Under the pieces are notes generated by a model that saw nothing but the letters and a program-made list of their open reading frames with translations, made no database searches and had not been told where the DNA came from. The position numbers were made by a program, and so were the translations under genes. Shown here in pieces: positions 26,301 to 35,457 of a stretch of DNA of 64,000 bases. The DNA lies in NCBI GenBank assembly GCA_002633005.1, contig NMRA01000318.1:137452-201451 (forward strand). The letters run 5' to 3'. This DNA is from Phoronis australis. Lineage: Eukaryota; Phoronida; Phoronidae. The first letter of the stretch is position 1; every line of letters begins with the position of its first letter.

Positions 26301-28244
26301 TCCCCATCAGAAAGTGCGTAGTGTCAGCCTTAGGTCACAATGGACTAACACAGTGTCAAAGAACAAGAAGTGATCAAATGACATGCCCTTAAACAAGTAC
26401 ATCCTAAAGGACAAAAAATCGGTTCTTAAGCAAACTTCACCCGTTACTGTTATTTTCTTTGATGGTCGCATTTTCACGGTCATTGCCTTCTTGTGGTTCT
26501 TGGATCCCAGTTAGTGAAACTGCGGGTAGGTTAATTGTGGGCAATACGCTTGTCATTCCAGCTTGCTCAACGGTTGACAAGAGACTATGTCATGGAAGGT
26601 TGGCTCTCAAAGAAAGGACCTAAGCCTAATGACAGATATTTAAAGCGTTGGTGCTCATTAGATGGGCGACTGTTCATGTATCAAAGTGACACACTAGTAA
26701 GTTCATGTGATATCGCCCAGTATTGTTTACCCTGCTTATGTATCAAGTTGACACACTGGTAAATTCATGTGATATTGCTCGGTGTTGTTTATCCTGTGTA
26801 TGTAATGAAGTTGACGTACTTTGAAGTCCTTTTGATATTGCCCAATATTGTTTATCCTTGTCTTGTATCAAGTTGACACTGCCAAGCTCATACCTTGTAG
26901 TCGACACGTTCTTCATATTTCTTTCTTTCAGAAAATACTTTTACACAGTTTAAAATCAATACTTTTTGTAAATGTTGGCTGAATTTACAGACTTCTCAAT
27001 AAAGTCTTACACAACCTTAAACTAGTTATTGAAAGTAAATGTAGCTCATTTTCTGGTGAAATTAAGACTACACATTTTGGACAACCTTATCAATGATTGT
27101 TCTCAAATGCTTTATGTGTTTCAAAATGTGACTTCAAAATTTTTAAACAGTTTCTTTTTTGCTACATAGCTGATTGCTAGAAATGACGTACAGTAACTTA
27201 ATGTTTTCTTGTGAACAAGCACCTACTTTATTTCATACATTGTCTACACGCTGCACCCCCAATTACTTTCAGAGTGCTATGCCTGCTGGGGAATTTGGGA
27301 TTGGGACGGAGGAAACAGGGTTCTCCATGTCTTCCAATGGGATTGTCAATGAAGGATATGGCTTCACCATTTCGACACCCAACCGAGATTATCAGTTCGT
27401 GGCAGAGACGGAACAAGAACGCAACGAGTGGCTTATTGCTCTGAAGAAAATTATGGATCAAGAGCTGACGCCACACGATGTCAAGCGTGAGTGCACTCAG
27501 TTGTCGGCTGCCCTATGTTCTAATAGTTATACCGCCACATTTCACATCTTCGATGTCCTGCGTTTGATAGAATGTCGGGATGAGATTTTGCTACACAGAT
27601 TTAATTTCTGTGAAGTTGTTCAGTTCTTGGCAGTAGCACTCCTTTGCGTGATGAGTTAGGTGTATATCATCATCTGATGTAATTGCACTCAACTGGCTGT
27701 CTAAAATTTGTGTGATTAATGTGCCCCTTTTTCTCAACCCATCGAAACATTGCTGATTGATTTAGATAAATATATAGTTGTTTGTCTAAGAATAATTGCT
27801 AAACAATATTATTTTTGAAACTGCTCGTATAGTTTTGATATTCACTTGGGACCTTCAATTTCCTTTTGTCTTTCGAATGGTAGAGAACATTTTGTACGCT
27901 TGTTAAACTTATTTTTTCGTAAATAATATTCTGAACTAAGAGGTTGAACAGGCAGAATCTTCTGCCAAAATAGTACACACTGCAAGCAGTGTTTTTCATT
28001 AAAAGTGCCTCCGTTTTTAGGCCGGCGTTCATATCTGGCTTCGGAACTACGTAATGATAAGGATGCCAATCTTCAGTGGCTTATGCTGCAAAATGGCCTT
28101 TGTAGTGAATCAATTGTCCACAAGGTGTTGTTCTCAAGAAAGTTCATGTTGAAACTTGTCTCCATTCACATTTTATCTTCCATCAGTTAGTAATGTTTTT
28201 TACTTGAAACTCTTGCAGTGCTAGCCAAGTACAGTGGAAAGTGA
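14384..28244 (+). CDS. ADAP (centaurin-alpha): ArfGAP with dual PH domains (9 exons)
   Basis: Exons: 14384-14462, 17544-17680, 18768-18859, 19846-20035, 22279-22425, 24363-24446, 26562-26696, 27273-27486 and 28219-28244. Phases agree; 1104 nt, 367 residues, close to vertebrate ADAP1/ADAP2 length. Family knowledge: the proteins bind PtdIns(3,4,5)P3 and related inositides at the plasma membrane and act as GAPs for Arf6. Seen: ArfGAP zinc finger C21-x2-C24-x16-C41-x2-C44 followed by GVHR with the presumed catalytic R49; linker REQWIRAKYDRCEF; PH1 from about residue 131 (EGNLWKKG, then RRFVL); PH2 from about 253 (MEGWLSKKGPK, then YLKRW, ending NEWLIALKKI). The gene precedes the animal ADAP1/ADAP2 question, so I give no numbered symbol. 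Oddities: the intron after exon 2 starts with GC, exon 2 has two in-frame acceptors, and exon 7 runs into a minisatellite. The final 26-nt exon is the least certain part; an alternative acceptor at 28021 would give a longer tail. Confidence 0.95.
15222..15650. mobile_element. Foldback/MULE-like MITE with perfect 9-bp target duplication (ADAP intron 1)
   Basis: The element occupies 15231-15641 and is flanked by ACCCCTTCT at 15222-15230 and again at 15642-15650. The ends are inverted: GACAGTGCCACTGTCTTG at the left and, read in reverse, GACAGTGCCACTATCTTG at the right, continuing to a shared GACGGTGAARCTCCT. Inside, 'gttaggaggcggttgatg' and other blocks match the foldback at 10700-11281. A 9-bp target duplication with long inverted ends is typical of Mutator-like or Foldback elements. 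No transposase is encoded. Confidence 0.85.
16110..16360. mobile_element. Partial foldback copy (ADAP intron 1)
   Basis: Contains 'tggccattt', 'gagttggaaggaatta' and 'ggcctccta' blocks of the family at 10700 and 15231. The segment about 16140-16260 is an imperfect reverse complement of about 16275-16355 ('aaatacttccgtagtcaaac' facing 'gtttggttataggagtattt'). The outer ends of the element are not recognisable, so this is probably a rearranged or eroded copy. Confidence 0.55.
17532..17544 (+). other. Tandem 3' splice sites of ADAP exon 2, 12 nt apart
   Basis: Two acceptors are possible: TTTTGTTTTCAG ending at 17531 and CTGAACAAAG ending at 17543. Both join to exon 1 as G|AT and keep the frame. 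The first has the better pyrimidine tract but inserts four residues (LNKD within the zinc finger, giving C-x2-C-x20-C). The second gives the family spacing C-x2-C-x16-C and aligns with known ADAPs, so I used it for the model. Confidence 0.7.
17675..17686 (+). other. GC-AG intron 5' splice site after ADAP exon 2
   Basis: Exon 2 ends ...CAA GTA AAG and the intron begins GCAAGT at 17681, which matches the extended consensus of the minority GC-AG class (AAG|GCAAGT). Using the upstream GTAAAG at 17675 instead would delete Val-Lys and leave the conserved W-to-M spacing of the ArfGAP domain two residues short. Confidence 0.75.
21817..21910. repeat. GT-rich alternating tract
   Basis: About 95 bp of alternating purine-pyrimidine sequence built from GTGT, GCGT and GCAT steps, in the intron between ADAP exons 4 and 5. 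Such tracts can adopt Z-DNA and are mutation-prone. A shorter GCGCGCGTGT tract lies at 20165-20190. Confidence 0.7.
24925..25125 (+). mobile_element. tRNA-derived SINE, copy 1 (ADAP intron 6)
   Basis: GGTTCGAGTCC at 24973-24983 is a perfect RNA polymerase III B box within a tRNA-like stem (GTGGG...CCCAC). The downstream body ('cacactgctagacccttgag', 'caatgggcccaca') matches the copy at 54490-54690. The A box is degraded here. Confidence 0.7.
25860..26020. repeat. Fragment of the CCACTAG..GGC repeat family
   Basis: 'gaaatttaattgcaag', 'gcatgaataaagtcaaa' and 'gaggaaat' blocks match the ends of the copies at 530-1580, brought together with the middle missing. Suggests an internally deleted copy. 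A reverse-oriented counterpart lies near 22890-23110. Confidence 0.5.
26677..26885 (+). repeat. 62-bp minisatellite that starts inside ADAP exon 7 and spans its 5' splice site
   Basis: Copies begin at 26677, 26739, 26801 and (partial) 26864, each opening with TGTA. The first 20 nt of copy 1 (26677-26696) are the end of exon 7, followed by the GTAAGT donor. Copy 2 keeps the sequence around the donor as ACTGGTAAAT; copy 3 has lost it (TTTGAAGT). Confidence 0.85.
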
Positions 28245-31200
28245 TGACGGAAGACAGTAGATAAAGAAAACCAAGCTGCCCATGAAACAAACCTGGTCAC
28301 AGATTCTGGAAGTAATCCAAATGTAAAATTTCACAGGGTATCTCTTGTTACTGAATTTCATGACTAGGTACCGTAACGATATTGATTTGGATCATATTAA
28401 CGTTAACATTTTGGTTTCATTATAAAATTGCTGCTTGGATATTGGAATTTTCCACGTTAGAGTATTAAGTTTTGCACGAGCAGCATAGCATGGATCTCGT
28501 CTGCCTGCAGACCGGGTGGCTAGAACTTACCTCCGGGGATTACTGTACATAAGTCTTTACATTGACATTGGCCACCAATATATAATTAATAATGACTTGT
28601 CTCATTAAAAAAACTTGTAACTTGTGGAAAAACTATGCCGCTGCTTACCATCATTCTGCTGCTAAATCTGTAATGAGTGATTGCGTGTGCTTTGAGCTGG
28701 ATGATTCTTCAATAAAGTCCACCCTTCATGAGGTTATGTTAGTTAGCAACAAATCATCCAAATTGGTTTCACTTTCGTTTAATTTTCAGTACTGAATTTT
28801 TGGTCATGTCGCTTCAGCAGAATTGTCACTAGCACCTCTGGCAGCTATTATTTCTGCAAGACACTTTTTGCTCCTGAAAAATTTCCCTGACCATTGTTTC
28901 GGAAAGAATTTCTTCCAAGTCAACCTTTGTTTCCGAAAAAACACCTTTCCAAAACTCACTTTGTGGTTATGGGCGCTTTATCAGAAATCCCCAGAATGTA
29001 GACAGTCCTATTGTGCTGTTCAAGCCTCGTTTCAGAGACAAATTAATATTCACGAGATGGATCTATATTAAGAATGGCCTATTGTTGGTATCCATTGCAT
29101 ATTGTTTGTGCATTTGACTATGAGGGTCTTAGTTGATTTGAGTCGTTTTGAGCTGAAATGTGCTGGCAACTTTCCTGAGCAGAAGTTTTCAAAAAAAGTT
29201 AAAGCCTCTTGTTGAATGTCAACAAAATTTTGCATCATCAAAAATTACGACCTAGTGTGTTATTTCATTTGGTGTTACTTTCTGGCCATTTTCCTTCTGA
29301 ATTTTACTCATACATTCAATGATGCCAGTCAAATTTGACAGAATTTGTCAAATTGCCTTTAAAACTGTTGTGCGATTTTGTTGTTTGGGCATTTTCCAAC
29401 TGACTTTCACCAAAGTTGTTATATAGTTTTTAGGCATTAATGCAACATCACGGATCTTTGAGGTCCGAAAAACAGCACAAGGACCCATGGCAAATAGGTG
29501 AATTCAGTTTTTTTACATCATCCACTATAAGCCAAAGACAAAATTAAAAAAACCATGCCCAATTCAAATTTACAGCCTTATACAATTTACAATCAGCAAC
29601 ACTTACGTACTTTTATTTCCAAAATTCTGAGTGGTCAAAGAAATTGGGATTTATTGATTTTGCTTTAATCATTGATTATACTTAGGATTCGCAGCTTTAC
29701 TCATGCCTTTTAGAGCTTTTTTTCTTTCAGTTTTAATAATAACTTTTCTCATGAACACAAATGTAGCATGGCAAAATGTAGTATTAGCAACAAATCGCAT
29801 TAAAGTTGGTCGACACTGAGCAGACATGAACCGGGTTACATATGTGATGTTTCTCTTTAGTTGGATTAGCTTTGCTGTGTTTAATATGAAGTCAAAAGCA
29901 CATTACCAGGTTTTGCATAACTAGTGTTGCGACTGCATGGGTTGCAGGCCAAGTCACCATGGGGATGCAAGTTGTAAGTCTATTTACTTTTAGTCTATGG
30001 ATTTGAGCTACAAATTTATAATAACGTCACAATTTTCTTTTTGCCATGTTTTTGTATGGAAAGTTTATTTTTGTCAATTTTTATAAATTTATTGACTGTA
30101 GAGAGAGAAAGACTTATTGTAATTTGTAACATGTGTATTTAGTACTCCATTAACACTGTTCAGTTTATAGATGTAAAACCATAAGGTAGGGAAGTTATTT
30201 TCGGGACACATCTGCAGTGATGTAAAGTGTTCCTAAAACATAGTGCTATTTTGTGGTATTATAAAAATATATAACTATACTGTGAAGCAAGTTACTTTTT
30301 CCACACACAGACACATAAAGCTTACACAGTCAAAGATTCTTTATGGCAACCATTTTTTAATTCAATTTGGCTTCGATGTGGTTGTGTATTGAATTTGACC
30401 AATTGTGATAGACAGTGTAGTTATTGTATTAAACCACAACACTGGTCTATACAGCACATGTCAAATACAATAAAATTTTATTTCCAAGGTACAAGAATGT
30501 CAGTGGTAACAATTCCAACATTTCCTCAGATGAGCTGGGCTGTGTTCTATAGATGCAAAAACTTAACGAAAGCGCAAAATCATGCCTGTCATTGCAATTT
30601 AAGTGTTTTCACAAAACGCCATAATTGGCCACGAAAGTCACTTCCTTACATTTCGTGTAATTTTGCATAGAGAATCGGGGGGAGGGTGTCATTTATTCAA
30701 TTATTTATACATAAATGATGTCAATAAAATAAAGTACACGGGGGAATGAAGTCAGCCAACTTGGTTACAACATACAAAGTAGACTATTTTAGTGTCTAAA
30801 AACATACCGTGTTGCCATGCCTTCAGGCTCATGAACCTATATCCAAAATGATGCCCCTTTTCTCTGCCTCTTTTTTTTAACCCAAGTCGAGTGGTTCGCA
30901 CATTGGTGCATGCACCTAGGTTTTGCATTTAAGCCCAGCTAATGTCCTGTGCATAGTATTTTATATAAATTGGCACATAAGCCAACGTTTTCTTTTTAAA
31001 AATTCACTTGTTTTCACGAACAACATTTTAAAGTATTGGTTCACATGTTAGCACATGCGCCAAAGTTTCACATATAAGTGGACTTGCACACAGACGCCCA
31101 TGGGCCTAATGGCGCGACAATGCGATGTGTCTTGAATTACGGGTCACTCTCGCCTGAAATACACATAGAAACTTAGCACATTGCTATTAGATCAATCAAT

Positions 31201-31643
31201 GGCCTCGGAAATGCTACCCTTGTGTGAATTCAATTTTACTCAGCGTGGCATTACCACGTTTAAGAAATCTCCCTGTCCCTGATCACCCAAGACCTTGGTG
31301 GCTAATCAGACCGGGGTTGCATTCAATAACGCTGTCTTGCGAGTTACTTACGACCTAACTGACATTCACTAGCAAAATGGCCGCCAAACTAGAAGTGACG
31401 AGATAGTCACTCAGAATGTTGAAGTGTAGCTGGAAATGGTAAGTTACTGACATCAGTGATGCTCCTCATTTCCTTTGCCTGTGTTTTAGTGACAAAGGGG
31501 GTTACACAAACACCCACACTGCTCAAAGTATGCAATGCACATTCCAGGATTTCTAGCTCCAAGTGTCTTTGGCATGCTTCACGTTGTATTGAATATACTC
31601 CCCTGTCTTTGCAGAGCGTTGTAATATTAACAAGAAGCAGCTG
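28245..31643. other. Convergent 3' region of ADAP and NAT9
   Basis: No coding exon recognised. Candidate plus-strand polyadenylation signals (AATAAA) lie at 28711-28716 and 30723-30728; a candidate minus-strand signal for NAT9 (TTTATT on this strand) lies at 30692-30697. A dispersed repeat occupies about 30806-31125. An open stretch after an acceptor at 28020 is a weak alternative ADAP tail exon. Confidence 0.5.
30806..31125. repeat. Dispersed repeat ('cccatgggcctaatrgcgcg' family), copy 1
   Basis: Shares ordered blocks with 41441-41800: 'gtggttcgca..attgg', 'taatgtcc', 'ggcacata', 'cacagacgcccatggg' and 'ctaatggcgcg'. Non-coding; likely a short transposable element. It would lie in the NAT9 3' region. 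Confidence 0.6.
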
Positions 31644-34600
31644 TTAAGGCCATTCTTCAAGGCGTGATTCGCTGGTTTGCTTCAGTACAGCATTTCTCAC
31701 ACTTTCATCAACATTCAGGGCCAATGTTACCTCTTGAAAGACATCGCTTCTTGCAACCTGAAATCACAATAGTGTAAAAAATACAAAGGGGATTTGCAAT
31801 AAAAGCTGGAATTGAGACTCCTAAAAACATTTAATATTAAGAGAAATAATTTCAAAACTTGCGTTTTCCACAACGAACATCTCCATTTGACTGGTATGTA
31901 ACCTGAAAAATACAGCAAACTGATACTAGAAACTATGCAAAGATATGCATACAAGAAGACGGAGCCCGTGAAGATCATCCTCATGTCATCTTTGTGTCAC
32001 AGTGCCATTTCAGAGACTCTATCTACATTACAATTTAGTGTATGATATCCAACAAGATTACAGCAACAATTAATAAAAAGTGACATGACTTAGCAAGAAA
32101 ATTTAGATTGAAACCACTAATCCTCATCTTAAACGGAATATTTTGATATGAAAACATTACCTCTACAAATCCCAATTTGTCAAAAAGCAAAAGACTTTTG
32201 TCATTGCCGAGTCCTATTTTAGCTGTGAACTCTTCAATACTGAGATGGTCTATCCCTGGAAATGAAAAGTCTTGACATGAGTCTAAATTGCAAACATTTT
32301 TTAAGTCTGGTCTTCACATCACATCACGTGACCTAATGAACATAAGATTTCTGCCCCAATCCGGACTCAAACCCAGAACCTTCTGCTAGCCGTGCAGACA
32401 CTCTAGTCCATTGAGCATTTTTTTCAGTATATGTTCCTTAGGTCATGCAATGTGGCCAACAGGTGGCGTGAAGACCAGATTTAAAAATGTTATCTATATT
32501 TCCACGCCAATTCAACATTTACATATTCATCAACAGATTTACTTTCTCACAAAAACTACTCATAGACTCCTAGCAGGCAGATTAAGTGTTCATACACCAA
32601 TAAAGACATCAGCCCAGACATAAAATTGTGTACAAATTCAATGACTGTAAAATCGAGCATGGTAATTATTCACTTATTTCGCACCAAAATTGTTTGCCAT
32701 AACTATCATTTTTCCATTTTTCAAATTTAAAGCTGGTAAACTAGCTACAAATAGTAAAGACTTTACCAAATGGTGTGTTCTATGACACCCACACAATACA
32801 AACTATGCCAATAAGAGTAAAATGTTCGTAACTTTTATTTTTGTGGAGAAATTTGATAAATAGAATTTCAATTGTCCGCTATATTGTGAGCTAAATAAGT
32901 AAAGAAGTATCATAAGCAGCTTAAACAGTACAAATCAGAGGCGTAGGTAGAAACATATTTTGACACCAAAAACTTCCTATACCACAAATTAATGAGAATA
33001 TTACCATTGGAAAACAAGTAAGTCTCAAAAATGTAAGATTTTGCATGGGAGTTAACTCTTCCAAACTATGGCACAATATCAAGTGATGCAAAATAGTACT
33101 CCCATCAACACCAAGACGGCAAAACCTCACAAATAACATGCTCTCCAATAGACACATGCCGGGAATTTATGCAAGCATCATCTTCAATGCCAAGGGGCCA
33201 ATATTCAGAAAGTTCCAAACTTAGGTTGAGCATGCAGTTTCGCAGGCTTTGTAGGGTTTCTCAAAATGATCGGTGTCAGCTAGTGTTGGTCAGTAACAAG
33301 GCTTTATTGACATCAGGTTTTTCACTTGTGTTAGACACCCCTTTACAGACCTCTCTCTCCCTTTTAATCATAATGACAAATACTAGTACCCATCACAACT
33401 CATTATGTCCTTTCCGTTTAGAGACCTCCCCCCAATTTCTTACTTTTGACGAATGGTAAAAATGTGCCACTTTCCCAAATACATGTCCTAGGGCTTCCCA
33501 TCAGAAATTCCCTGTACTGCAGTTAAGCCCTTCATTATGAACTACAAACCCTGCAGTATTCACATATCATACTTTATCATAAACTAACTATAAACCCTGC
33601 AATGTTTGCATAACACACTTCATCATAAACTATAAACCCTGTTATGTTCACATACCATACTTCATCATAAACTATAAGCCCTGTTATATTCACATACCAT
33701 ACTTCATCATAAACTATAAACCCTACAATATTAACATAACACCTCAACATAAACTATAAGCCCTGTTATATTCACATACCATACTTCATCATAAGTAGCA
33801 GGGCTTCTTTACCTCTTCCTTTCCCTCGACTTGCAGGTTCTGGAAGACACAAAGTTAATTGAATCCTTGGAAAACTGACAGAATAACAAAGTGTAAAATA
33901 CAACAGCCACCACCTGCAATATCTCCAAACGCACAATACATCAATTTTTAAAGGGACATCATCATCTTTAAGGTCGAAAAACTCATTTGTTGTTGGATGA
34001 GATAGACTTCTTGAACTTATTAGCTTTGATAAGAGCTACAAACACAACAAATGCATTATTTACAAATCGCTAACTATCGCCGTTGTCTGCCAGACATTCA
34101 CTGAAATCAAGGCCGTTGTCTTTGCCAGTTAAATACACTTGAAGTACTCTGCTATTTGGCGTGTGGGCAGAGCGTTTTGCTGCTATTGAACAACTGGTGG
34201 GCTCGATTCTGTGCTACTGCTAATTTCTGTAAAATTACTTTTCTCGCTGAGAATGTCCCTTTAAATAGGGTGAAATTTATAAAGGGAGACTGAAGTCACT
34301 AATTCTTGTTATCTAACCATACGGAGTAAAACAGGAGCTATTAACAGCAACAAGACATTCTCTCTCATAACTTTTGCAATGAAAATATGAGCATGTGATA
34401 ACAATTTCTTGATGCAAAAAACACACACAGTCAGTATCTAGCGAACATTGATTCTGGTTCAGTGTTGTGATGAATGGAAATGCCAGAAACAGAGAAAAAT
34501 CATATTTGAATTCAAACTTGTGAAACAGACAAATACAATTTCATTTAACAAAATTTGCCTTATATTAAGGCAGTCAAGTTGTTAATGAAATAATTACCTG

Positions 34601-35457
34601 CAATCATAATTTCTATTTCAGCAGAGTGGCTGTTGTCGGCATTGTTAAAAAACAAGTTGACATCGCCAATCATGGCAGCAACGTCATCTCCTCCGTCTCG
34701 GAAAATTTTGCTGTCAAGCACAATAAACGTGCACTCTGGAATGAAAAGGGGTCAAAATAAACAGTTAAAGAAAGTGAAAACAAATATGATGCATAGTTAC
34801 TAATGCTAGCACACCATTATAGCAATGCATAATTATTGCATCATGACAAGAAACCAACTCAAGGTTTAGCAGGATGCATAACCCACAGTGCACAAATGCT
34901 CAACAATGAATGCCCATTCAAAGCTGCCAACTTCCATAATAACAGCTAGTTTCCACTGAAACTGAGAATGCACACAATGTAGTAGAACCAAGGACAAAAA
35001 AGATTAATTTCAAACTGTCAGCAGAAAAATCCAAAAATTTCAAGCAGATTTTTGAGTTTTATGTGGCATTTTAATACCCTGCAATTTGGTGACAATTACA
35101 GCAGGCTCAAAACGTACAGTATATGTACAGTACTTACAACTCTAGAGAATAAACTATCGTACATAAATTTACAGAGGCAATTCAAGTCTAAGATCCACCA
35201 TAGTCAATGAACCACGTGGATAAAAACTTTGAAACAAATGTTATGGCAAAAGTTTTTATTTATGTCGGTGTCAGCATCTTTAACTGCAAAACTCAATTCT
35301 AGCAAAACAGAGAAATGGTGGTCATTCAATTTCACTGTCAGTCTTACTCAGCTCATCATTCAACCAAGACTGTTGCATCTGGTACTCTTCTTCCAATGAG
35401 AGAGGCTCTGAAGCTGTAAGAATCTGTAGTTCTTCACTCTGCATCCATTGGTGATAT
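31644..35457 (-). CDS. NAT9: NAT9: GNAT-family N-acetyltransferase 9 (5 exons found, first coding exon missing)
   Basis: Exons in transcript order: 35457-35348, 34735-34598, 33839-33780, 32255-32161 and 31757-31644 (TAA). All introns are GT-AG and the phases chain correctly, giving 171 full codons. Family knowledge: NAT9 is a conserved GNAT acetyltransferase; the fly protein has been linked to microtubule stability, but the substrate is not settled. Seen: [19 protein letters not shown] (exon 35457), the junction ...[24 protein letters not shown], then [22 protein letters not shown] with the R-G-K-G-R-G acetyl-CoA loop, [20 protein letters not shown], and [11 protein letters not shown] near the end. 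The exon at 35457 starts with the third base of a codon, so an upstream exon of about 25 codons ending in an Arg or Lys codon is required; I could not identify it up to about 43000. Exon 33780-33839 runs into a minisatellite. Confidence 0.92.
33534..33790 (-). repeat. 42-bp minisatellite that starts inside NAT9 exon 4 and spans its 5' splice site
   Basis: Six units at 33534-33578, 33579-33624, 33625-33666, 33667-33708, 33709-33748 and 33749-33790 (lengths 45, 46, 42, 42, 40, 42). The last unit carries the true end of the exon starting at 33839 (…ATGATGAAGTATG) and donor GTATGTGAA. Units at 33625 and 33667 keep that exon end and donor intact; 33579 and 33709 have changed donors. Read in the gene's frame, the first intronic codons give ATG TGA, so use of a copied donor would truncate the protein. 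Confidence 0.9.
33947..34265. mobile_element. TTAA-flanked short inverted-repeat element with an internal tRNA-like B box (NAT9 intron)
   Basis: TTTAAAGGGACAT at 33947-33959 is the exact reverse complement of ATGTCCCTTTAAA at 34253-34265, so TTAA sits at both ends. Inside, 'gtgtgggcagagcg' followed by 'ggtgggctcgattct' resembles degenerate A and B boxes. The block 'attcactgaaatcaaggcc' is shared with 48230-48250, where the same element family carries a clean B box. Confidence 0.65.

Noticed and set aside
28021-28190. Alternative last exon for ADAP
   Set aside because: The acceptor and phase fit, but the resulting tail is about 55 residues and unlike the short basic tail of the family. The 26-nt exon at 28219 gives the expected length; kept only as an alternative.
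33534-33790. CRISPR-like array
   Set aside because: Regular unit length but no unique spacers; units are head-to-tail tandem repeats in an animal intron.
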